The notes beneath the pieces were generated by a model. The model made no database searches. It was not told where the DNA came from and saw nothing but the letters and a program-made list of their open reading frames with translations. From contig JAFTIH010000029.1 of the NCBI GenBank assembly GCA_017456985.1, forward strand, positions 1-47,517: a DNA stretch of 47,517 bases, in the 5' to 3' direction. Within the stretch, counting starts at the first letter, position 1. Each line of letters starts with the position of its first letter. Positions 25,060 to 32,617 of this stretch are shown here, piece after piece. Origin of the DNA: Clostridia bacterium. GTDB lineage: Bacteria > Bacillota > Clostridia > Oscillospirales > CAG-272. A program made the translations under genes and the position numbers.

Positions 25060-25764
25060 ATGCGCTTTGCCGTATGTGACAGCAACGTGGCGGATGCGCA
25101 GGAGCTTGTGGTCAAGCTGCAGCATTTGGCGTCGGATATGGGGCTTTCCTGTACCGTCGAAAGCTTTCGCGGTGCGCGCCCTTTGTTTGAAGCAATGAAA
25201 AAAGCGCCCTTTCACGCCGTCTTTCTCGAAACGGAGATCGGCGGAACGGTAGGCATCGAGCTTGCGCGCAGGATCCGTTATTATCACGAGGAAACGGAGA
25301 TCGTTTTCGTAAGCGCTAAGGAGGAATACGCACTCGCGGCGTACAGCGTCTTTCCGCTCGGGTATTTGCTTAAGCACGTGGACCGTAAGCGGTTGTATCC
25401 CATCTTGCAGCGTTTAATGCGTATGCAAAAGCAGACGGGACCGTCGCTTCGTTGCCTGACGCCCGACGGTGAGGAGGCGCTCATTCCGCGCGATGAGCTT
25501 CTTTACGTGGAGGTCATCGGCAACCGCCTGTTCTTCCACACCAGGCACGATACCGTGGAGGGGATCGGCACGCTGGGTGGCGTGGCGGATGCGCTCCCCG
25601 AGCGGCAGTTCTACCGCGCACACAGAAACTTCATCGTGAATCTGCAATACGTGCAGAAGATCGGGCATTATTATTTCGGATTGCAGAACGGCGAGAAGGT
25701 GACCGTCGCGAAGAATCGCTATACGGAAGCAAAAAGCGTCTTTGAAGCGTATTCGGGGGCATAA
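25060..25764 (+). CDS. LytTR-type response regulator with degenerate receiver domain
   Basis: 234 aa: a CheY-like receiver (1-~118) and a LytTR DNA-binding domain (~132-230; EALIPRDELLYVEVIGNRLFFHT...FYRAHRNFIVNLQYVQKIG). The phospho-acceptor Asp is replaced by Glu57 (AVFLETEIGG, codon GAA), and the acidic pair normally near the N-terminus is reduced to one Asp (VCDSNVAD). Lys105 (LLKHV) is kept. No histidine kinase is nearby. It may be constitutively active or controlled by a non-phosphorylation signal. GGAGG precedes the ATG; a promoter may overlap the palindromic repeat upstream. Confidence 0.85.
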   Translation: MRFAVCDSNVADAQELVVKLQHLASDMGLSCTVESFRGARPLFEAMKKAPFHAVFLETEIGGTVGIELARRIRYYHEETEIVFVSAKEEYALAAYSVFPLGYLLKHVDRKRLYPILQRLMRMQKQTGPSLRCLTPDGEEALIPRDELLYVEVIGNRLFFHTRHDTVEGIGTLGGVADALPERQFYRAHRNFIVNLQYVQKIGHYYFGLQNGEKVTVAKNRYTEAKSVFEAYSGA

Positions 25765-25869
25765 AAAACGCCCAAAAAATACAATTTTTCCGCGTGTTGG
25801 AGTAAATGGAAAAATGCGGCAAAAATACTTCCCGCTCATCCATTATTTCGACCGTTCACAAAAAAACTA

Positions 25870-25898
25870 TTGCATATTTCTACGTTATCGTGTAGAAT
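25870..25898 (+). promoter_or_regulatory. Sigma-A promoter of the large lipoprotein gene
   Basis: TTGCAT (25870-25875), 17-bp spacer, TAGAAT (25893-25898), giving a short ~30-nt leader. Confidence 0.75.
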
Positions 25899-25934
25899 AC
25901 AAATATCAAAACTATATTTTTTATGGAGGCAAAT

Positions 25935-28421
25935 ATGCTTACGAACAAAACCACAAGCAAAAACCGCATGGCAAAGTATGCGGCAGTCGTTCTGGCACTC
26001 GTTGCAGTGTTGGTTCTCTGCCTGGCTTCTTGCTCGAGCGCTATGCCTACCGGTGCGGAGTACGTGACCGGTTCGGCTACCAAGACGGTGTACAACCAGG
26101 GCGAGGCCTTTGATTGCACCGGCGCGCAGATCAAGGTTACATACGACAACGGTGCCGTAGAGACTAAGGACGTGACCAAGGAAATGGTCGGCGACGCTCC
26201 TCTGACCCTCGGTATGACTTCTGTCAGCGTGACCTACTCTGAAAACGGCGCTACCGTTATCGTGAACATCCCCGTTACCGTTAACGATCCTTACGCTGTT
26301 GACAAGAAGGCTGCTGTAGACAAGATCAACGCGAATACCGACGTGCTTGCGAACACCACCGATAAGGGTGTGAACGCTCTCGTACAGGAGTACACCGCAA
26401 AGATCAACGCCGCTACCGACAAGGCTGCTATCGACAACACCGCTGCTGACTTCGTTGAGAAGCTCGGCGAGTACCTCGATGCAAAGGCTGACATCCTTGC
26501 AGAGCTTGCAGGCGTTTCTCTCGATGCTCTTCACAATCAGTATGCGCTGAGAGCAGAGGCTGCACGCGACGTTGCTGCTGACGGCATCAAGGCTGCCAGC
26601 ACCATCGACGAAGCAAACGCGATCCTTGCTACCTACAAGACTACCGTTGCTAAGCTGCTCGACGAGCAGAAGGTATTTGAGGGTGACGGTCTTGGTAAGG
26701 ATGAGGACGGTAATGCGACCATCGGTGGTCTGATCAATGATAAGATCAGCGTCCTGAGAGAGATCAAGAACTACGAAGAGCTCGTAATGAGTTATGCAAT
26801 TATGCTCGAAATGGCATATGCACTTGACGAGATCACCGAGGCAAACTACGATGCGACCAGCGAAACTTATATGACTGCTCAGATGGATCTTGAGTGGTGG
26901 TATGAGTACGTAACCCTCGCAGAGAGCCTTGACGGCGTATGGGCAAGAATCGAGTCTGAGATCATTGAAAAGCTGAGAACGCCTATCGACGATATCGCTG
27001 ATACGCTTGCTGACGGCTTCACCGTATTCCCCGTTTCTTATCTCCTTGACGAGAACAACGAGAATATCGACGTTACCGGCGACCTGCTCGCTTGGATGGA
27101 AGAGCAGATCAATCTCTCCACCGAGAAGTTTGGTCAGACCATGACGCTCTGGTTCATTGAGAGCTACGGTAGATTCGCAGTTGACCTGTCTGAGCTCTTC
27201 CTGGTTGAATGGGACGTTACTACTAACGAGGCTTCCATCATCGGCGGCGAGATCAAGGACAGATACGACGAGCTGAACGCTAAGCGCGACGACGCTGCTA
27301 AGGCAGACGGCGCAAACGCTAAGATCGACGCAGTTCTCGCTCTCCTTGCTGCTACTCCCGTTGACGCAGACGCTCTTGAGACTGCTCTTGCAGCTGCTTG
27401 GGCTGAGCTTAACACCTGGGCTACCGCAAACGACACGATGGCAATCACGGATCTTGCTGATCCTGTAAACACTCTCGTATTCGAGAAGCTGTACGACTCC
27501 ATCTACTCGGTTGAGCTGACCAGCGGCAAGTGGACCAACACCGGTGATTGGAGCGACGATGCGTTCGATAAGGATTACGTTGTAACCTACTTCATTCCTA
27601 AGCTTGACCAGCTGATCGCTGCTCAGAAGAGCTATGAGATCATTGAGATCACCCTCGCATTCGAGGAGATCGGCAAGGTTCTTCTCTCCTACACTGACAC
27701 CGCTATTGATAAGGGTGCAGAGATCGCTAAGGTTGAGGGTATGATCGAAGACTTCATCGGCACCTACGGTGAGGATGAGTACGAGGCACAGTGCACGGCT
27801 CTTAACAGAGACCTCACGGCTGAGACCGCTGCAAAGCGTGCTGAGTACACGGCTCTTGAAGAGGCTGCTAAGGCTGCTAACGATGCAATCGTTGCCCTCA
27901 AGGCTCTCAGAGCAAACGCTTCCGACGTTGTTCTTTCCGACTACGCCGGCGAGGGTCTGCTTCTCAACGCTTACAACCTCTACAAGGCATTCGCTGATCT
28001 CAACACTGACGGTACGACCAAGTACACCGACGTAATTGAGTACAGCGACGCTACCACCGTAAGCGGCAACGAGACCTACCTCATGGCTGCTATGGACACC
28101 TACGTTGCAAAGGCATACGCTGAGCAGAAGAAGGTTCAGACCGACGTTATCATCAACGCTGCTTGGACCGCTCGTCTGGATGCGAACAACGAAAAGTTCA
28201 TTCCTACCGACGATACGTTGTTCCGTACCGCTCTTCGCGATAAGAAGGATGCTGAGATCAACAACATCATCGCTACCTACACCTACGACGATAGCACGGC
28301 TACGAACTTCAACTACGATGAGGTTCTTGCTGCTAACGTTGAGGCTGTAAAGACTGCTGCTGAGGCAGTTGCTGCAAAGGTAACGAATGCTACCTTTGCA
28401 AACGGTGCGCTGGTATTCTAA
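25935..28421 (+). CDS. Large predicted lipoprotein with Ig-like domain and long helical region
   Basis: 828 aa. Residues 1-33 form a lipoprotein signal peptide ending in the lipobox LASC (Cys33). Residues ~45-115 look like a bacterial Ig-like domain (TKTVYNQGEAFDCTGAQIKVTYDNGAVETKDVTKEMV). The rest is rich in Ala, Asp, Glu and Lys with long helical segments (KAAVDKINANTD, ADILAELAGV, IDAVLALLAATPVDADALETALAAAW), consistent with extended helical bundles. Codons shift to GCT, CTT, AAG and GAG compared with neighbours, suggesting strong expression. The ATG at 25935 follows GGAGG. Specific function not recognised; a cell-surface structural or substrate-binding role can be guessed. Confidence 0.8.
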   Translation: MLTNKTTSKNRMAKYAAVVLALVAVLVLCLASCSSAMPTGAEYVTGSATKTVYNQGEAFDCTGAQIKVTYDNGAVETKDVTKEMVGDAPLTLGMTSVSVTYSENGATVIVNIPVTVNDPYAVDKKAAVDKINANTDVLANTTDKGVNALVQEYTAKINAATDKAAIDNTAADFVEKLGEYLDAKADILAELAGVSLDALHNQYALRAEAARDVAADGIKAASTIDEANAILATYKTTVAKLLDEQKVFEGDGLGKDEDGNATIGGLINDKISVLREIKNYEELVMSYAIMLEMAYALDEITEANYDATSETYMTAQMDLEWWYEYVTLAESLDGVWARIESEIIEKLRTPIDDIADTLADGFTVFPVSYLLDENNENIDVTGDLLAWMEEQINLSTEKFGQTMTLWFIESYGRFAVDLSELFLVEWDVTTNEASIIGGEIKDRYDELNAKRDDAAKADGANAKIDAVLALLAATPVDADALETALAAAWAELNTWATANDTMAITDLADPVNTLVFEKLYDSIYSVELTSGKWTNTGDWSDDAFDKDYVVTYFIPKLDQLIAAQKSYEIIEITLAFEEIGKVLLSYTDTAIDKGAEIAKVEGMIEDFIGTYGEDEYEAQCTALNRDLTAETAAKRAEYTALEEAAKAANDAIVALKALRANASDVVLSDYAGEGLLLNAYNLYKAFADLNTDGTTKYTDVIEYSDATTVSGNETYLMAAMDTYVAKAYAEQKKVQTDVIINAAWTARLDANNEKFIPTDDTLFRTALRDKKDAEINNIIATYTYDDSTATNFNYDEVLAANVEAVKTAAEAVAAKVTNATFANGALVF

Positions 28422-28436
28422 TTCCCGGTAAACCCA

Positions 28437-28468
28437 ATGGGCTGTCGCGCAAGCGACAGCCCATTTTT
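28437..28468 (+). terminator. Strong terminator of the lipoprotein gene
   Basis: Perfect 12-bp stem ATGGGCTGTCGC / GCGACAGCCCAT with a GCAA loop and a T-run, 15 nt after the stop codon. Confidence 0.9.
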
Positions 28469-28527
28469 AAGGAAAGTGTGCGTGCGTTTTCGTGCGTTTC
28501 TGCTTCCCGAGCCTCTAAAAAGGCGGC

Positions 28528-28703
28528 AATGCCGGGTGGTAATGCCGAGTGACAAAGCTAAGCGGCAAACCCGAGCGGCAAAGTCAAGTGACAACGCCGA
28601 GCAGGCAAAGTTGAGTGGCAAAACTGCGCGGCAAAGTCGAGCAGGCAAAGTCAAGTGGCAAACCCGAGCAGGCAAAGTCGAGTGGCAAACCCGAGCAGGC
28701 AAT
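28528..28703. repeat. Degenerate 13-14 bp tandem repeats
   Basis: About thirteen consecutive units of the form CAAAGTCGAGTGG or CAAACCCGAGCAGG fill the space between the lipoprotein terminator and the queT leader. Copies diverge to the left and are more uniform on the right. No reading frame or spacer pattern supports a gene or a CRISPR array. Confidence 0.85.
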
Positions 28704-28716
28704 GCTGCTATTATAA

Positions 28717-28805
28717 CCGTGAGTTCGTAACCTTCCTCACGAAAAACAAAACTACAGGAGGAAGGCAAAGCGTCGCTTGATCTTTTGAAGAAGCGGTGCT
28801 TTGCC
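28717..28805 (+). promoter_or_regulatory. Probable preQ1 riboswitch in the queT leader
   Basis: The leader has ACCGTGAGTTCGTAA, then CCTTCCTC (28731-28738) able to pair with GAGGAAGG (28758-28765), around an A-rich loop ACAAAACTA that is typical of preQ1 aptamers. The 3' strand of this stem is the Shine-Dalgarno of queT, so ligand binding would block translation. A second hairpin (GGCAAAGC 28764-28771 with GCTTTGCC 28798-28805) follows and competes for two bases. Placement before a queuosine-precursor transporter supports the call; class (I or III) cannot be fixed by eye. Confidence 0.65.
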
Positions 28806-28816
28806 ATCAAATTTTT

Positions 28817-29326
28817 ATGAAGCTCTCTCAAAGAACCAAATTTTTAACCGAATCCGCGCTCATCGCTGCGATCTACGTGGTGCTCACGATGATCTCCTTC
28901 GCCTTTGGACTTGACAAAGGGGTGATCCAGCTTCGTCTTTCCGAGTGCCTTGCTGTGCTCCCTGCCTTTACGCCCGCCGCAGTCCCGGGGCTTGCTCTTG
29001 GCTGTGCGCTCGCGTCCTTTCTCAGCGGCGCCCATTTGCTTGACGTATTGCTTGGAAGCCTTGTGACGCTCGTGGCGGCAGAGATCTGTTATCTGCTTCG
29101 CGGTGCGATCCATCGACGCTTTGGTGCGCTCCTTGCGCCCTTGCCCAACATCGTTTTGAATGCGGTCTTTATCCCGATGGTGCTGATTTGGGTGTATCAG
29201 GTTCCCGATGCGTATCCTTTTTTATTGCTCACGGTCGGTATCGGTGAAATTCTCGCTTCGGGCGTGCTGGGCGTGCTGTTGTTTTTTATCGTTCGCCGCA
29301 ATTTTTCTTCGCTTTGGCGGACATAA
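28817..29326 (+). CDS. queT: Queuosine precursor ECF transporter, substrate-binding subunit QueT
   Basis: 169-aa integral membrane protein of the QueT family (COG4708), the S component of an energy-coupling-factor transporter importing preQ1/preQ0-type queuosine precursors. It has several membrane segments and the conserved block KGVIQLRLSECLAVLPAFTPAAVPGLALGCALASFLSG, followed by DVLLGSLVTLVAA. The ATG at 28817 gives the normal N-terminus (MKLSQRTKFLTESALIAAIY); no Shine-Dalgarno lies within 15 nt, the GGAGGAAGG being 51 nt upstream across a hairpin. An in-frame GTG at 28796 is the alternative start. Confidence 0.9.
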   Translation: MKLSQRTKFLTESALIAAIYVVLTMISFAFGLDKGVIQLRLSECLAVLPAFTPAAVPGLALGCALASFLSGAHLLDVLLGSLVTLVAAEICYLLRGAIHRRFGALLAPLPNIVLNAVFIPMVLIWVYQVPDAYPFLLLTVGIGEILASGVLGVLLFFIVRRNFSSLWRT

Positions 29327-29458
29327 CGGGTGCATTGTTTTCCTCGGGGCGCCGTCCGTTCGGTTTTTCGTCGCCACGGGGTGCAAAGCCGCCTCTGTTT
29401 AGCATTCGGCACTCTCGGAGCAAGCTTTGATTTTTTCTATATAAAAACAACCCCGTAT

Positions 29459-29503
29459 TTGATATGCACCTCAAAAGTTGGACACGTTTGGCGTGCATAT
29501 CAA
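29459..29503. mobile_element. Remnant resembling the end of an IS3-type insertion sequence
   Basis: Perfect 11-bp inverted repeat TTGATATGCAC / GTGCATATCAA enclosing CTCAAAAGTTGGACAC. GCACCTCAAAAGTTGGACA-like sequences are familiar as terminal repeats of IS3-family elements in Bacillota. No transposase ORF is present. The remaining part of the 29327-29649 gap shows no gene and no clear terminator for queT. Confidence 0.45.
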
Positions 29504-29517
29504 TTTTTATTAGGGGC

Positions 29518-29546
29518 TTGATTTTTTTCTTTTTTTCGTGTATAAT
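29518..29546 (+). promoter_or_regulatory. Sigma-A promoter of the secreted protein gene at 29650
   Basis: TTGATT (29518-29523), 17-bp T-rich spacer, TATAAT (29541-29546). The ~100-nt leader holds GCGCCTTTGGCGC and GGGCGGTTGCCC hairpins of unknown role. Confidence 0.8.
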
Positions 29547-29649
29547 GAAAAGAGAGATATGTTTGAAGTGCGCCTTTGGCGCCGTTTGCCCTTTTTTCAA
29601 GAGAAACTCTAAAACGTTAGGGCGGTTGCCCGAGAAATGAGGACACCAT

Positions 29650-30768
29650 ATGAAGAAAACGAGAAACACCCTGCTTGCACTCCTGCTTGCGCTTACTTGC
29701 TTCCTTTGCGCTGTGCCCGTCGTAGCGGCGGACGCACCGACGGTGGAGTTTACGTACTCCTACGGTGGACAAACCATCCCCTGTGCGACGAAGACGGCGG
29801 AGGGCGGTAGCGTGACGATGCCCGATGCCCCCGAGGTGCTGACGGGCTTCGTGGGCTGGTATGCCGAGATCGGCGGACAAAAGCATCTGCTTCCCGCAGG
29901 CGGTGTTTGCACGGCTGTGACGGAGGACGCGACCTTTGTGGCGCTTACCGTGGATTATAAGACCGATTACGACGCAAGCGTGCGCCTGCGCGACGGTGAC
30001 GTGGCGCTTCGCTTTACGAGCACCATCACCCTTACCACCTACGAGGCGCTGACGGCAATCGTGGGAGAGGAAAACGTTTCCTTCGGCACCTACATCGTGC
30101 CGCTCTCCTACGTGAAGAAGGAGTTCACGCTCGAGGCACTTGCCGCAGGAGGCTATACGCAGTACGTTGACGTCCCCGCAGGCGCGTTTTACGCGATGAC
30201 CGAGGAAAGTGCAACCGTTGCGGGCTCGATCGGTCAGATCCTTTACGACCACTACACCCTCAAATATACGGCGATCGGCTATATGAAGGTGAAATATACC
30301 GACGGCACGACGGGAACGGTTTACGCGGCGTACAATCGCGATAAAAATCAAGCGAGTGTTGCTAAAACAGTCCTTTTGGCGTATGAGGACAGAAGCGTGG
30401 ACGAAAGCGAGACGCACAAGAATAAGATCGTTGCTCCGAACGGCACGAGCTATAGCCCTTATACGGCAGAGGAGCTTGAGCTTTGCGAAGGCTTCCTTGA
30501 TAAGATCGCCCTGATCGGTTTAGACCTTGATGAGAAAGGAAAGTATCAATATTTCGTTTATAAGACGAAATATTACGTGTCCCCTTGGAGCATCGACTAC
30601 GTTCTTGATGCGTACGAGGATGCTACCATCACGGTAACGGCGCCCGCAGGGCGCTCCGTGAACGAGATACGGGGAATTTTCGTGGACGGTGCGCGCAGCT
30701 CCTTGAAAAACGCTACTATTTTGAGCGACAGCAAGCTGCAGTTTGAGCGCTCCACCTTTATCGGATAA
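29650..30768 (+). CDS. Secreted protein of unknown function
   Basis: 372 aa with a clear signal peptide (MKKTRNTLLALLLALTCFLCAVPVVAA, cleavage after ~27). An N-terminal segment (VTMPDAPEVLTGFVGWYAEIGG...TAVTEDATFVAL) resembles the short InlB/Flg_new-type beta repeats in which a GWY motif is followed by an aromatic and ATFVA. The remainder, with alternating beta-type sequence (ALRFTSTITLTTYEALTAIVGEENVSFGTYIVPL), is not recognised. There is no anchor motif. GAGGA lies upstream of the ATG; promoter and terminator make it monocistronic. Confidence 0.75.
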   Translation: MKKTRNTLLALLLALTCFLCAVPVVAADAPTVEFTYSYGGQTIPCATKTAEGGSVTMPDAPEVLTGFVGWYAEIGGQKHLLPAGGVCTAVTEDATFVALTVDYKTDYDASVRLRDGDVALRFTSTITLTTYEALTAIVGEENVSFGTYIVPLSYVKKEFTLEALAAGGYTQYVDVPAGAFYAMTEESATVAGSIGQILYDHYTLKYTAIGYMKVKYTDGTTGTVYAAYNRDKNQASVAKTVLLAYEDRSVDESETHKNKIVAPNGTSYSPYTAEELELCEGFLDKIALIGLDLDEKGKYQYFVYKTKYYVSPWSIDYVLDAYEDATITVTAPAGRSVNEIRGIFVDGARSSLKNATILSDSKLQFERSTFIG

Positions 30769-30772
30769 AAAA

Positions 30773-30812
30773 ATCCCGTGTTCCCCAAACGGCGGAACAC
30801 GGGATCTTGATT
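30773..30812. terminator. Terminator after the secreted protein gene
   Basis: ATCCCGTGTTCC (30773-30784) pairs with GGAACACGGGAT (30794-30805), followed by a T-rich tail on the plus strand and preceded by an A-run, so it can serve the convergent kinase-like gene as well. Confidence 0.8.
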
Positions 30813-30857
30813 TTGTTGCGTGAGGAAAGGAGTGCGGTCCCCTTGCCGCTGTTTCTT

Positions 30858-31484
30858 TTACGCTTCCTCGCGGCGGCGCACAAGGTCGGCGATGAGCTGT
30901 GCCGTGCCTTCAATGCCCAAAACGGCGCTGTTGATGGCAATGTGATAGTTGTCGTATTTGCCCCACTTGCCGCCCGTATAGAAGTTGTAATAGGAGGCGC
31001 GACGACGGTCGGTCTTGTTGATGACGGAGATCGCCTCGCTCTCGGAAATGTCGTGGCGCTCCGCAACACGGCGGCGGCGCGCGTCAAGGTCCGCATAGAC
31101 GAAAACGGAAAGGCGGTTGGGATTGTCGCGCAGGACGTAGTCGGCGCATCTGCCGATCATCACGCAGGACTCCCCCTTTTCCGCAAGCGAGCGGATGATG
31201 GAGGATTGCAGAGCGAACAGACGGTCGTTGAGCGGCAATGCAGGGGAAACGTGCGCGGCAGGGAAGACGTTGGAGCCCATCGCCAGGGTGTAAAGCAGGC
31301 TGCTCGTGGCGCGCTCATCCACCTTTTCTAGGGCGTCGACCGTCAGGGCGCCCTCTTTTTCCGCCGCCATCGTGACGAATTCCTTATCGTATTTCTGAAT
31401 GCCGAGCAGCGCGGCAACGCGCTCGCCGATCTCTCTGCCGCCGCTTCCGTATTGACGGGCGATCGTGATAATAGTTTTTTTCAT
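30858..31484 (-). CDS. Cytidylate kinase-like family protein
   Basis: 208-aa P-loop protein of the cytidylate-kinase-like family common in gut Clostridia. The N-terminal ITIARQYGSGGREIGERVA is the phosphate-binding loop; IGRCADYVLRDNPNRLSVFVYADLDARRRRVAERH is the conserved core and ASYYNFYTGGKWGKYDNYHIAINS the lid/C-terminal block. Substrate is not established for this family, and a separate canonical cmk is expected elsewhere. Promoter directly upstream. Confidence 0.85.
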   Translation of the reverse strand: MKKTIITIARQYGSGGREIGERVAALLGIQKYDKEFVTMAAEKEGALTVDALEKVDERATSSLLYTLAMGSNVFPAAHVSPALPLNDRLFALQSSIIRSLAEKGESCVMIGRCADYVLRDNPNRLSVFVYADLDARRRRVAERHDISESEAISVINKTDRRRASYYNFYTGGKWGKYDNYHIAINSAVLGIEGTAQLIADLVRRREEA

Positions 31485-31547
31485 AAATTCCTCCTTTGGT
31501 CTGCCGCGCGACGGCGCGGTCGTCGTTACAAAATCTTCGTTGGCATT

Positions 31548-31576
31548 ATTATACCAAAAAAGCTAAGATTTGTAAA
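31548..31576 (-). promoter_or_regulatory. Sigma-A promoter of the cytidylate kinase-like gene
   Basis: Minus strand TTTACA (31571-31576), 17-bp spacer, TATAAT (31548-31553). Confidence 0.75.
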
Positions 31577-31660
31577 GAGCTTCCGTCAAAATAATTGAAA
31601 ACTTATAAAATAATACATCGTTTTCGTCACTTTTCTACAAAAAAGAAGGAGAAAATGCGG

Positions 31661-32542
31661 ATGGAGATCCTGCAAAAAGAATGGCTTCGTGCCGTCATCC
31701 CCCCGCGCGCAGAGAATACACACAAGGGGAGCTTCGGGCGGCTCGTGATCCTTTCGGGGAGCGAAGCGTATCGCGGCGCGCCGCTTCTCGTATCCGAGGG
31801 CGCACTCCGTATGGGCGTGGGGCTCGTGCGGTTAGTGAGCGAGCGGGCGGTGACCGACCTTGCCTGTACCGCCTTTCCCGAGCTTTTGCTTTCGAGCGTC
31901 CCACCCTTTTGTGCTTGGGGAAGCGAGGAGCAAAACGCCACGCTTGCCCTTTGCGAGGGGGCGCAGGCAATCGTCGTCGGACCCGGGTGCGGCGTCAGCG
32001 AGGGTCTTTACGACTTTATTCTTGCGCTTCTTTCGCGCGAGGGGTGCGCCGTCCTGCTGGACGCGGATGCGTTAGGCGCGCTTGCACGCCACCGTGAGGA
32101 AGCCATCCTTGCCGTTCGGGGGGCAAAGCGCCCCGTCGTGATGACACCGCACCCTTTGGAGCTTGGGCGGCTTTTGGGTGTGAGCGCGGCAGAGATCCAG
32201 GCGCACCGCGAGCATTACGCGCGCTCGTTTGCCGAGCAGACGGGGGCGTCGCTTCTGCTCAAGGGGCAGGGGACCGTCATCACCGACGGCGTGCGCGCAT
32301 ATGAAAACCCGACAGGCTCCTCCGCGCTCGCCAAGGGCGGAAGCGGCGACGTGCTTTCGGGGGCGGTCGGAGCGCTTTTGGGACAGGGCGCAGACCCCCT
32401 TGCGGCGCTTTGCGCGGGAGCCTATCTGCACGGACGCGCGGCGGACGCACTGGCAAAGGAGCTTTCACGCTACGGCGTGACCCCATCCGACTTACCAAAG
32501 CAAATGGCAAGGGAGCTTTGCGCGCTTCTTGGCGGGGTGTAA
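31661..32542 (+). CDS. nnrD: ADP-dependent NAD(P)H-hydrate dehydratase
   Basis: 293-aa enzyme that repairs the S-form of hydrated NADH/NADPH. Family blocks are THKGSFGRLVILSGSEAYRGAPLLVSEGALRMGVGLV, VVGPGCGVSE, VLLDADALG, VVMTPHPLELGRLL and the nucleotide-binding KGGSGDVLSGAVGALLGQG. The epimerase domain (NnrE/YjeF N-terminal), usually fused in Bacillota, is absent. The start at 31661 is 9 nt after AAGGAG; an ATG two codons earlier is too close to that site. Ends in a terminator shared with pgsA. Confidence 0.92.
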   Translation: MEILQKEWLRAVIPPRAENTHKGSFGRLVILSGSEAYRGAPLLVSEGALRMGVGLVRLVSERAVTDLACTAFPELLLSSVPPFCAWGSEEQNATLALCEGAQAIVVGPGCGVSEGLYDFILALLSREGCAVLLDADALGALARHREEAILAVRGAKRPVVMTPHPLELGRLLGVSAAEIQAHREHYARSFAEQTGASLLLKGQGTVITDGVRAYENPTGSSALAKGGSGDVLSGAVGALLGQGADPLAALCAGAYLHGRAADALAKELSRYGVTPSDLPKQMARELCALLGGV

Positions 32543-32568
32543 TGGGTCGCCCTCGAAAACAGAAAAAC

Positions 32569-32604
32569 AAAAATCCGATTTTCGTAAAGAAAATCGGATT
32601 TTTT
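32569..32604. terminator. Bidirectional terminator between nnrD and pgsA
   Basis: 15-bp stem AAAAATCCGATTTTC / GAAAATCGGATTTTT with a 5-nt loop and T-runs on both strands. Confidence 0.9.
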
Positions 32605-32617
32605 CATTAGGGGATCC

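Noticed and set aside
28528-28703. CRISPR array or small gene
   Set aside because: Units are only 13-14 bp, degenerate and without spacers; no convincing start or ribosome site.
29459-29503. Intrinsic terminator for queT
   Set aside because: The inverted repeat has a long loop and is more than 130 bp from the stop; the enclosed sequence fits an IS end better.
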